Shown here: in pieces, positions 27,219 through 35,163 of the stretch
Layout of the letters: each line of letters begins with the position of its first letter
Position numbering within the stretch: position 1 is the stretch's first letter
Translations under genes and position numbers: made by a program
From: CAWDMC01 sp963803295
GTDB lineage: Bacteria > Acidobacteriota > Terriglobia > UBA7540
DNA length: 64,000 nt
Reading direction: 5' to 3'
Assembly: GCA_963803295.1 (NCBI GenBank)
Contig: CAWDMC010000005.1
Coordinates: 62,001-126,000 of the forward strand
Notes under the pieces: model-generated
Seen by the model: the letters and a program-made list of their open reading frames with translations, nothing else
Databases searched by the model: none
What the model was told of the DNA's origin: nothing

Positions 27219-28076
27219 ATGTGGACCGATATCTCAAACAATAGTGTCCCGCCTGAGTTGGGCGGATCCGAGAGCGACCAGCCCCGGGCTGAGGTTCCGC
27301 CGGTCACGTGGCGGCTTCGTGACCTCATTCTGTTTCTGGCATTTGCGGCGCTTTCGCTGATGATTGCGAGCTTCGTCGCCTTCGCCGGGTTTGCCATTTT
27401 CAGGCCCCTGGCGGGTTGGACGATCTCCAACAAGGAACTTGCCAACAACACCTTTTTCAACGTAGCCACTCAGTTAATTTTCTATCTGTTCCTGCTCGGC
27501 TACATTTCTCTGTTGATCAAGACGGGCTACCGTTTGCCTTTTTGGCGCGGATTGGGCTGGCGCAAGGTGCGGGCGGGCGGATTGGTTTATCTTGTATTGG
27601 CTGGCGTCTGCCTCAGCTTGGCGGTGGAACTGATGCCGCGGTTACTGCCTGACACCGAAAAATTTCCGCTTGAGCAAATGTTCAGTTCCCCGGCAGCAGC
27701 CTACGTTGTAGCCTTGTTTGCCGTCCTCGTGGCCCCCTTTATGGAGGAACTGGTTTTTCGCGGCGTCTTATTTGCCTTTTTAGAGAATCTCGTCAGTGTG
27801 CGTTTCGCGATCGTGGGTACCGCGGTACTCTTCGCGGGGCTCCATGTCCCGGAATACTGGCACGCCTGGAATAAGGTCTTTTTGATTCTGCTCGTAGGTT
27901 TTGTGTTTTCGTTGGTCCGCGGTGTCTCAGGATCGGTAACGGCGAGCTTCATCTTGCATCTGTCCTACAACGGCAGCCAGATGTTCGCACTCTTCGTCTC
28001 GAGCAATCACTTCCGGCACATCCAGGGAATGCTGCTCGACGCGCACACCGCTGGGTGGCTCCACTGGATCCGCTGA
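27219..28076 (+). CDS. CPBP-family intramembrane glutamic protease
   Basis: A 285-residue membrane protein with about eight hydrophobic segments. The CPBP/Abi catalytic signature is complete: EELVFRG with Glu176, Glu177 and Arg181; FAGLHVPEY with His209; and FILHLSYNG with His247. Relatives are Rce1-like proteases that process prenylated proteins or peptides, and some act in bacteriocin immunity; the substrate here is unknown. It starts near a GGAATG-type site with a weak Shine-Dalgarno. The gene stands alone; an EamA remnant begins 8 bases after its stop. Confidence 0.85.
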   Translation: MWTDISNNSVPPELGGSESDQPRAEVPPVTWRLRDLILFLAFAALSLMIASFVAFAGFAIFRPLAGWTISNKELANNTFFNVATQLIFYLFLLGYISLLIKTGYRLPFWRGLGWRKVRAGGLVYLVLAGVCLSLAVELMPRLLPDTEKFPLEQMFSSPAAAYVVALFAVLVAPFMEELVFRGVLFAFLENLVSVRFAIVGTAVLFAGLHVPEYWHAWNKVFLILLVGFVFSLVRGVSGSVTASFILHLSYNGSQMFALFVSSNHFRHIQGMLLDAHTAGWLHWIR

Positions 28077-28084
28077 CCTACTCC

Positions 28085-28329
28085 ATGCGTCCGCCTCAAT
28101 ACAAGTTGACCCTCGCCTTCGCAGCCATCTACCTTATCTGGGAGTGGCTGCTCACCCACTCGACAACGGCACGAGTCTCGATCTACGCTTATGTGAAACC
28201 GTCGTGGCCGTGTTTTTGGGATGGCTTCTGGCGGGCGACGTGGTCACTGTCCGTACCCTGTTTGCTGCCGTGATGGTGGTATGTGTCGTGGCCTTGATCA
28301 TTACCCATCGGGTGCAGGCGGGTGCGTAG
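28085..28329 (+). pseudogene. EamA/DMT-family transporter, mostly deleted
   Basis: The start MRPPQYKLTLAFAAIYLIWE matches the beginning of a drug/metabolite transporter, and VVAVFLGWLLAGDVVTVRT and ALIITHRVQ match the last two helices. What should be some 200 residues between them is missing, leaving about 80 codons. A further one-base change near 28197 shifts the frame before VVAVFLGW. The remnant is thus an internal-deletion derivative with no transport function. Confidence 0.75.
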
Positions 28330-28466
28330 GCAGAAGGCAGAGATACGCGGGTGCCGCATACATCGCGCTCTTTGCGATGTGCGCGTCGCCGCATCCAAGG
28401 TCGCAGACACGCCAAAAACGGCATGTCTGTGTCACCCCGCTCAAGGGCGAAAGACGAGGCGACACC

Positions 28467-29762
28467 GTGACTTCTTTGCTAATCAAGGGCGGGCGGGTGC
28501 TTTCTCCCGCCGATTCGCTCGACGGCTTATTTGACATACTTATCGAGGACGGTGCGATCCGACGTATCGAGCCAATGCTCGATCTTGTCCCCGATCAGAC
28601 CGTCGACGCCGCGGGCGAGATCGTGGCGCCGGGCCTGGTGGATATCCACGTTCACCTTCGCGAACCGGGAGGAGAATCCTCGGAGACCCTCGAGACCGGC
28701 CTCCAAGCGGCCGTGGTCGCCGGATTTACCACTGTCTGTCCCATGCCTAACACCCGCCCGGTGAACGATAATGCTGAGTCCACGCGCCGCATGATCGCCA
28801 AAGCGGGTCAACTGGGTTTGAGCCGGATTTATCCCTTCGCCGCCGTATCGCTGGGCAGCGAAGGAGAGCAACTGAGTGACTTCGCGGCTCTGGTGGAAGC
28901 AGGGGCAGCCGGATTCTCCGATGATGGCAAGCCCGTGAAGACGGCAGGACTCGCTCGCCAGGCGCTCGAAGCGGCGGTTGGACTGGGTGTCCCTGTGATC
29001 GAACATTGCGAAGACTTGACTCTCAGCGCCGGGGGCGCGATGAATGAGGGCGCGGCCGCTCGAAGCCTTGGCGTCCGCGGCATTCCCTCGAGTTCCGAGG
29101 AGGTTTGCCTGGCTCGCGACCTAGTGCTGGCGGAAGCTGCTGGAGCGCACCTGCATGTGGCTCATCTTTCGACGGCGGGTTCTCTCGAACTCGTGCGCCG
29201 CGCCAAACACCGCGGCGTCAAAGCCACTTGCGAGGTCGCTCCACATCACTTCACCCTGGCTGACGAGGCCGTGCTCCAGTACGGCACGCTGGCTAAGATG
29301 AATCCGCCCCTGCGTAGCTGTCGCGATGTCGAAGCGATGATCGAAGGATTTGCCGACGGCACGATTGACGCCATCGCCACGGACCACGCTCCGCACGCCG
29401 CGCCCCTAAAGCAGAAGCCACTCGCCGAGGCGGCGTTCGGCATCACCGGACTCGAAACATCGCTGGCCCTTTCTCTGGCCCGCCTTGTCCATACCGGCCG
29501 GATCACGCTCGGGCAGCTAATTCTGCTGATGAGTACGAACCCGGCACGCATCATCAATAAACACCTGGGCAATCAGCCGCTCGGCCGGCTAAGAATTGGC
29601 GGACGGGCAGATCTCACGTTGTTCGATCCAGATCGGGAGTGGACATATCGTGCTGCCGAAGGGCGATCGAAGAGTCGAAATACACCATTTGACGGCTGGA
29701 CGTTCCGGGGTGCAGTGACGGCTACGATTGTGGATGGTAAAGTGGTTTATCGGCGGCCTTAG
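28467..29762 (+). CDS. pyrC: Dihydroorotase, class I
   Basis: A 431-residue zinc amidohydrolase that closes carbamoyl aspartate to dihydroorotate in pyrimidine synthesis. The signature DIHVHLREPGG carries the metal-binding H-x-H, followed by VCPMPNTRPVNDN, FSDDGKPV, HVAHLSTAGS, EVAPHHFTL, and TDHAPHA with the catalytic Asp. The C-terminal GGRADLTLFDPDREW is also typical. GTG 28467 is chosen because it is followed by the conserved MTSLLIKGGRV-like start and preceded by GAGG about 6-9 bases upstream. The usual partner pyrB is not adjacent in this window; upstream lies the EamA remnant. Confidence 0.93.
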   Translation: MTSLLIKGGRVLSPADSLDGLFDILIEDGAIRRIEPMLDLVPDQTVDAAGEIVAPGLVDIHVHLREPGGESSETLETGLQAAVVAGFTTVCPMPNTRPVNDNAESTRRMIAKAGQLGLSRIYPFAAVSLGSEGEQLSDFAALVEAGAAGFSDDGKPVKTAGLARQALEAAVGLGVPVIEHCEDLTLSAGGAMNEGAAARSLGVRGIPSSSEEVCLARDLVLAEAAGAHLHVAHLSTAGSLELVRRAKHRGVKATCEVAPHHFTLADEAVLQYGTLAKMNPPLRSCRDVEAMIEGFADGTIDAIATDHAPHAAPLKQKPLAEAAFGITGLETSLALSLARLVHTGRITLGQLILLMSTNPARIINKHLGNQPLGRLRIGGRADLTLFDPDREWTYRAAEGRSKSRNTPFDGWTFRGAVTATIVDGKVVYRRP

Positions 29763-29907
29763 CGTGGCTGGCGCAGATATCGGGTTTTGATGTCTGCGAG
29801 TTCGCGAAGCGAGATGTTTGCCGTCGTCATTACAGGTACACTCTCCTTTCGGGAGACCGCAGACATGCGGGAGGGCCCATGTCCGCCTATACCTGAGAGT
29901 TACGAGA

Positions 29908-30012
29908 CATAGTGACGCCCAATTATGTAGCTGCGCTGCCCAGCGCCGAAAACGCCGGTGGGGACATCGGCGCTACAACGAAGCCGTCACTATCATTCGT
30001 AATGCCCAAATA
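29908..30012. repeat. Dispersed intergenic repeat, copy 1
   Basis: Contains AGCGCCGAAAACGCCGGTG followed by GGGACATCGGCGCTACA and a tail GCCGTCACTATCATTCGT. It matches copy 2 near 39851-39952 closely and copy 3 near 43776-43850 in inverse form. Found between pyrC and the motif-repeat gene. Confidence 0.7.
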
Positions 30013-30041
30013 GACCGGTTGTTACTAACGCAGTCGTATCA

Positions 30042-32528
30042 CTAATGCGGATGACGCAGGACAAAGTAGAGAGTCAGGAAGATCGCCGCCACAAGCAGAC
30101 TGCCCAGAATCACAAATAGCGGCAGCATGGAAGGACCTGCCTTGACCCCAGGGGTCGGTGGAACCGGCATGGGCGGAGCCGCTGCGGGGATCGCGGGCGG
30201 AACCTGTGGGGCCGGAACTGCCGGCGTGGCTGGCATCGAGGGACGGCCCGGAACCGGCAGAGCCGCTAACGGCACTGGAGGAGCTGTCGGCATAGCAGGA
30301 CGAGCGGCGTGTGGGGGCTGCCCACCGGGTGCTGCGGGCGTTGAAAAACCATAAGGCACCGGTGGGGCTTCGGGCCGCTGAGGAGTCGCGTTGGCGGGTG
30401 GTCGCAGATTGAATTGTGTGGCGCTTCCCCCCGAAGGCGAGACCGGAGAGTTGTAAGGGGCTTGTGGTCTCGACGGGGGATGCGCACCGGACGAAGATCC
30501 AAAAATACGGGTGAATTCCCCCTCCTGGTTTCGCTGTGGACCCGATGGACCGCCAAAACTGGCCCCATATCGCGGGTCCCCTGGCTGCGGTGCGCCAGGC
30601 TGGCTGGGTGCGGGATAAGCTGGAGGAGTTTGGGCTCTGCCGGGTTCAGGACGGTCCGCGGAAAACCCTGGACTACGGAAGATTCGGGTGAATTCCCCCG
30701 GCTCATCCGACTGTCCCGCGGGACCCGGCGGGGTCTGCGGAACGGTGGGTCCAGAAGCTGGGCCGGGTGCAGCTGGCCGATAAGGCTCTGGACTCTGGCG
30801 GGTGCCTCCGCCGCCTCGGAAGATTTGCGTAAACTCACCCGGCTGAGCCGTTTCCGCGATCGGATTCGCCCTTTCGGAAGATGGAGTGGGTGAGGGCGCA
30901 CCGCGAAAAATCTGGGTAAATTCGCCCGGCTGGGACGCCGATAGACAAACCGGCCGCGTTGGTTCGGAAGACCCAATTGGTCGAGGGGTTGTCGAGGGCG
31001 CGCCACGGAAAATCTGAGTGAACTCGCCCGGACCCGCTCGGTCGGCCGCCGGTGGGCTGGGCCGGGTGGGCGTTGGCGATGCCACTATGGGTATGGTCGG
31101 CGCGGCGCGGAAACTGATGGTTCCCTCTCGCGGACCGGGAAACGCCTCTGGCTGTGGTCTGGACGGTGCATTTGGCGGACTGGCAGGCGGACTCGGCTCT
31201 GTTGGGGGTTCCGCCGTCGGCCCTGTTGGGCTCGGGGCCGCCGGAGATCCACGAAAGATCAAGGTGAATTCGCCCGGGTCAGGTTCAGCGGGCGCAGTAA
31301 TCTCGCGACGAATATTGGGCCCGGTTTCGATGCTGGGATTTGTGCACTCCGTTTCCGCGGGTGGAGTGGTACGGCTCGCGTTCTCGGCTTGGGGACTGCG
31401 GGGGTCGCCGATAACTCGGGGCGAGGTGAATTGCACCGTTTCTGAAAACTGAGACTGCGGTCCAGTTGACTCCCGCGGCCCTGGCGGCTCATGTGGCACA
31501 GGCGGTGCTTCAGTGGTAGCCGGTGGCGGAGAGGCCTCGGCAGGTCGCGTAGGGAGCGTCAGCGCGCTCGCCTGAAAAATGCGAGTGAATTCGCCTGGTT
31601 CCGGCGCTGGCCCGGGCTCGGATGATCCAGAGGTTGTCGGTCCGGACTCCACGCCTGCTTCCGACCCCGTAGGCGCGTTGGCTTGCGACCGAATGGAGCG
31701 TGAGAACGGTGAAGTGGATTCTCCGACTCCTCGCGGGGGAGACTGCTGATCTTGCTGACCCGGTGGAATCGGGGCGGCAATCTTATCCCGTGCCCGGAAT
31801 ATCATCGTAAAGTCGCCTGGCTCGTCTGTCGATCCTGACGGCGGGCCCGACGCTGGGCTCAACTCCTGACTGGAAGGCGAAATATCAGAAGAACCAGGCC
31901 TTGGCTCCGCCGCCGGTGTTGGCTGCGACTTGGCCGGAGGGGTGGACGCGGCAGGTGCGACCGAATCCCTCAAGAACATCCTTGTGAACTCACCCGGCTC
32001 CCGGTCCGGAGGCGGCGGTCCACCAGGCGAACTAGGTGGCGCAGCCGATGGTGCCGATGGAGTCAATGACGATGGGACCGGTGCAGATGGAACGCTTCGA
32101 GGCCGATCGAGGAGCGGTTTGGCCTTGAGCACTCGAGTTCCGGTAACTTCGTCTGGCCCCTGCATGGTGAGGGCGGGCGGCTGAACGGCCATGATCGGGC
32201 GCGGCGTGGCCGGTTTTGAAGGCAGATTCTCGCGTTTCCATGTCTCCGACTCGATCCAGACGCGAAAGCTATGGCCCTCCGGAAGCGGATCGGTTGCCAG
32301 GTATAGGCTGCCCTCCTGCTGGTCCATGTCGACGATTTGGCTTGGCCGGTCGGGCGAAACCGTCCGCAGATAGGCGAGGATCAGTTTCATCAGCTCCGCT
32401 TGGACGAGCACGCCATCGAATCGATGAACCTGCACGACTTGTCCCGAAGCCAGCTGGCGGGCGCTGTAAGTCTTACCGTCCCGCTCGCTCACCAGCTCGA
32501 GCAATTCGTACTTACTGAGAAATTCCAT
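30042..32528 (-). CDS. Tail-anchored proline-rich protein with nine PGEFTxIF motifs
   Basis: An 828-residue protein I do not recognise. Residues 1-100 form a compact domain; its beginning (KYELLELVSERDGKTYSARQ) resembles the first strands of a protein-kinase N-lobe, but no catalytic kinase motifs follow. Residues ~105-800 are low-complexity and rich in Pro, Ser, Ala and Gly, with nine copies of P-G-[ED]-F-T-x-[IM]-F between Pro178 and about residue 676 (variants GEFTRMF, GDFTMIF, GEFTRIF, GEFTLIF, GEFTQIF x3, GEFTRIF x2). A single C-terminal membrane segment (MLPLFVILGSLLVAAIFLTLYFVL) ends RHPH, so most of the chain would face the cytoplasm. It is divergent from tssK-tssL-tssM, suggesting a type VI secretion accessory role. 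Confidence 0.7.
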   Translation of the reverse strand: MEFLSKYELLELVSERDGKTYSARQLASGQVVQVHRFDGVLVQAELMKLILAYLRTVSPDRPSQIVDMDQQEGSLYLATDPLPEGHSFRVWIESETWKRENLPSKPATPRPIMAVQPPALTMQGPDEVTGTRVLKAKPLLDRPRSVPSAPVPSSLTPSAPSAAPPSSPGGPPPPDREPGEFTRMFLRDSVAPAASTPPAKSQPTPAAEPRPGSSDISPSSQELSPASGPPSGSTDEPGDFTMIFRARDKIAAPIPPGQQDQQSPPRGVGESTSPFSRSIRSQANAPTGSEAGVESGPTTSGSSEPGPAPEPGEFTRIFQASALTLPTRPAEASPPPATTEAPPVPHEPPGPRESTGPQSQFSETVQFTSPRVIGDPRSPQAENASRTTPPAETECTNPSIETGPNIRREITAPAEPDPGEFTLIFRGSPAAPSPTGPTAEPPTEPSPPASPPNAPSRPQPEAFPGPREGTISFRAAPTIPIVASPTPTRPSPPAADRAGPGEFTQIFRGAPSTTPRPIGSSEPTRPVCLSASQPGEFTQIFRGAPSPTPSSERANPIAETAQPGEFTQIFRGGGGTRQSPEPYRPAAPGPASGPTVPQTPPGPAGQSDEPGEFTRIFRSPGFSADRPEPGRAQTPPAYPAPSQPGAPQPGDPRYGASFGGPSGPQRNQEGEFTRIFGSSSGAHPPSRPQAPYNSPVSPSGGSATQFNLRPPANATPQRPEAPPVPYGFSTPAAPGGQPPHAARPAMPTAPPVPLAALPVPGRPSMPATPAVPAPQVPPAIPAAAPPMPVPPTPGVKAGPSMLPLFVILGSLLVAAIFLTLYFVLRHPH

Positions 32529-32822
32529 AGTCTGCCGTCCGAGCCAGTTAAGGATGGATCAAGCCCGAACCGTACCTGAAGCACGCTTAGGATAGCACCG
32601 AGTTGGCGGGGTTCAAAAGCCTTTGCAGAGTATTTGCGCCTATGGCAAGGGCCTCCCACCGGTGTGCGTATTCCGCATATCTCGTGGCAATAATGACCTT
32701 GCTACCTCCACGTGCCCAAGCGCGCACGTAGCCGGGGTTCCTTACTGAGGCGTGGCTCCATTTGCGATTGCCTTCTCGCGCTATCTCGGCTAGCATGCAA
32801 CCGGTTTGGGGAAGGTCAGGCT

Positions 32823-32852
32823 TGCGTGCGTTATGTGATGATGCGCTATAAT
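32823..32852 (+). promoter_or_regulatory. Probable sigma-70-type promoter of tssK
   Basis: A perfect TATAAT lies at 32847-32852 with TTGCGT about 19 bases upstream. Transcription would start about 7 bases downstream, only a few bases before the tssK ATG at 32866, and no Shine-Dalgarno is seen. Confidence 0.5.
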
Positions 32853-32865
32853 CTGTTCTCCGATC

Positions 32866-34230
32866 ATGAAGCAACTCTCCAAGGTCGTATGGTTCGAGGG
32901 AATGTACCTGGGCCCGCATCATTTCCAGGCTCAGAGCCATTTTTTCGAAGACGCCCTGCATTTTGATACCTCGCTCCTCTGGTTTGAGCCGACAGGTCTG
33001 GCCGGTTATGAACTCGATCGCGAGGCGTTGCTTAACGGCACCCTGGCGCTGGTACACGCTCGCGGGTTTTTCCCCGACGGTCTGCCCTTCCACATGCCGG
33101 AGAGCGATCCGCTACCCGCGGCACGCGCCATCGCCGATTTGTTTCCGCCCACGCGTGAGAGCGTCGTGGTCATGCTCGCTGTCCCCGAGCACCGGCCGCA
33201 GAGCGCCAATTTTGACCTAAATGGGGGGGCGAACGGCAGCGGGAAAGGCACTCGGTACCTTGCCAGCGAGGAGCAGATCGCCGACGAGACGACTGGCGTG
33301 GATGAAAAGCCGGTACGCTTGGGCCGCAAGAACATCCGCCTGGTGCTCGACACCGAGAATTTGGAAGGCCTTACCCGATTGCCGATCGCGCGGGTGACGC
33401 GCGACAGTTCCGGTCATTTCGTCTACGACCCGTCCTTTATCCCGCCCTCCGTAGACATCGCCGCCAGCGAAGGCCTGATGCTGATGCTTCGCCGGCTGGT
33501 CGACATCTTGCAAGAAAAGAGCGCCATGCTCTCGCCGCGCGGCCGGCAAGGCGGCTCGAAGTTCGGGGCCAGCCTCTCGGCGCGGGAGGTCGGACTCTTC
33601 TGGTTCCTGCATTCGATCAACTCCGCTCTGGCCGTGTTGCGGCATCTCTGCTTCGCCAAGCGCGGGCATCCCGAAGAGCTTTACGTGGAAATGTCGCGAC
33701 TGGCAGGGGCGCTGTGTACTTTTGGGCTCGATTCGAATCCGCGGACCCTGCCGCTTTACGATCACAACAACCTGGGAAAGTGTTTCGGCGACCTCGATCG
33801 CCACATCCGCGAGCACCTCGAGCTGTTTGTACCCACGAACTGCATCCCCATTCCTTTGCGGAGGGTGGACAAATATCTCTACGACGGCGATGTTACCGAC
33901 CAGCGCTGCCTCGACCGGGCTAATTGGTTCTTCGCCTTGCGTTCCTCCGTCGGCGAGGTCGACGTTATCCAGCGCACCCAACAGTTCGTCAAGGTCTGCT
34001 CGGCCAAATTTGTGCCCGAGTTAGTGAGGCGGGCTCTGCCGGGCCTGACTCTTACCCATCAGCCCACGCCACCATCCGCGCTTTCGCCCAAAGTCGAATA
34101 CAAATATTTCAGTATTAACCGGTCGGGTCCGTGCTGGGAGAGCATCGTCAAGACCCGGCAGGTGGGCGTGTACGTCCCGCGCGAGTTGCCAGACGCGGAA
34201 ATGGAGCTACTTGTAGTACTCGACGTTTAG
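32866..34230 (+). CDS. tssK: Type VI secretion baseplate subunit TssK
   Basis: A 454-residue TssK. The N-terminal KVVWFEGMYLGPHHFQAQSH is the family hallmark, with VRLGRKNIRLVL and LPIARVTRD in the middle and WFFALRSSV and QFVKVCSAKFVPELVRRALPG in the C-terminal head that docks to TssL/TssM. TssK links the phage-like baseplate to the membrane complex. The ATG at 32866 leaves almost no leader after a putative TATAAT box. tssL follows 69 bases downstream and tssM after that, so these form one unit. Sheath, Hcp, VgrG and ClpV genes are not in the window. Confidence 0.93.
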   Translation: MKQLSKVVWFEGMYLGPHHFQAQSHFFEDALHFDTSLLWFEPTGLAGYELDREALLNGTLALVHARGFFPDGLPFHMPESDPLPAARAIADLFPPTRESVVVMLAVPEHRPQSANFDLNGGANGSGKGTRYLASEEQIADETTGVDEKPVRLGRKNIRLVLDTENLEGLTRLPIARVTRDSSGHFVYDPSFIPPSVDIAASEGLMLMLRRLVDILQEKSAMLSPRGRQGGSKFGASLSAREVGLFWFLHSINSALAVLRHLCFAKRGHPEELYVEMSRLAGALCTFGLDSNPRTLPLYDHNNLGKCFGDLDRHIREHLELFVPTNCIPIPLRRVDKYLYDGDVTDQRCLDRANWFFALRSSVGEVDVIQRTQQFVKVCSAKFVPELVRRALPGLTLTHQPTPPSALSPKVEYKYFSINRSGPCWESIVKTRQVGVYVPRELPDAEMELLVVLDV

Positions 34231-34299
34231 CGCCACTGGCAAGCGCTTTGGTGCTTTCATTCCGAGAGCTGCAGCGGTCCTCCGCATCGAGGCAACCCA

Positions 34300-35031
34300 A
34301 TGTCCATAAGTCCCCCACCATCTGCTCCGCCTGCACAAGCGGCGGATCCTTATGTTCATCTCCGCGCCGAGAGTCTGGCCTTGATCTTTCAGGAGATCTT
34401 CACCGTGATTGTGCGCCTGCGCTCGAACCGGCAGGTGGTGACTGATGCAGAATCCTTTCGCGGCAACATGCGCGGCGCGCTCAAGAAGGCGGAAGATGAA
34501 GCGGCGGGGCGAGGCTACACAAGCGAGGACTTCCGCATCGCCTCGTTTGCGGTGGTGGCTTTCCTCGACGAATCGATACTGAATTCGCGGAATCCCGTGT
34601 TCTACGACTGGTCAGGGAAGCCCTTGCAGGACGAGTTATTCGGAGCGCACGTAGCGGGTGAGATGTTTTTTCAGAGCCTGGACCGACTGCTCGGCCGCCG
34701 GGATTCACAGGAGCTCGCCAATGTGCTCGAGGTCTATTACCTCTGCCTGCTGCTCGGATACCGCGGCCGCTACAGTATGAGCGGACGTGAAGGAGTGCGT
34801 CCGCTGATGGACACCGTTGCCGAGAAGATCCGGCGTGTTCATCCACCGCATCCATTCTCGCTGGCCTGGGCGCCTACTGGAGCCGTGCGGATGAAGTCAG
34901 GCGACCCGTGGGTTGGGCGCCTGTTCATTGCGGCGGCCGTGACGTTGGGACTCGCCGTGGTGTTATTCGTGGTGTATAAGATCACGCTAGGATCCAGTGT
35001 ATCGGCCTTGACCGCCGCTGTTTGGATGTAA
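34300..35031 (+). CDS. tssL: Type VI secretion inner-membrane protein TssL (DotU/IcmH)
   Basis: A 243-residue TssL of the short type. The cytoplasmic domain shows LRAESLALIFQEIFTVIVRL, VAFLDESILNS, FFQSLDRLLGRRDS and LEVYYLCLLLGYRGRY, and one C-terminal membrane segment (LFIAAAVTLGLAVVLFVVYKI) anchors it. There is no peptidoglycan-binding OmpA-like extension. TssL binds TssM and contacts TssK. GAGGCAACCC precedes the ATG. Gene order tssK-tssL-tssM is conserved. Confidence 0.93.
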   Translation: MSISPPPSAPPAQAADPYVHLRAESLALIFQEIFTVIVRLRSNRQVVTDAESFRGNMRGALKKAEDEAAGRGYTSEDFRIASFAVVAFLDESILNSRNPVFYDWSGKPLQDELFGAHVAGEMFFQSLDRLLGRRDSQELANVLEVYYLCLLLGYRGRYSMSGREGVRPLMDTVAEKIRRVHPPHPFSLAWAPTGAVRMKSGDPWVGRLFIAAAVTLGLAVVLFVVYKITLGSSVSALTAAVWM

Positions 35032-35163
35032 GAGCTGCGTCCCTTCCGAAAATGGACACGCGCCACCGACAGTGGGTAGGGTAAGCAGTACAACCACTGT
35101 CATGGCCTGGCACAAATTGGGTGCGGCCGGCACAGCAAGCCGTATTTCTACGAGAGAACCCTC

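Noticed and set aside
27004..27237. 77-codon minus-strand frame upstream of CPBP gene
   Set aside because: Arg-rich without motif; no ribosome site.
32587..33093. 168-codon minus-strand frame across the tssK start
   Set aside because: Mostly antisense to tssK, and it would place a gene in the divergent promoter region.
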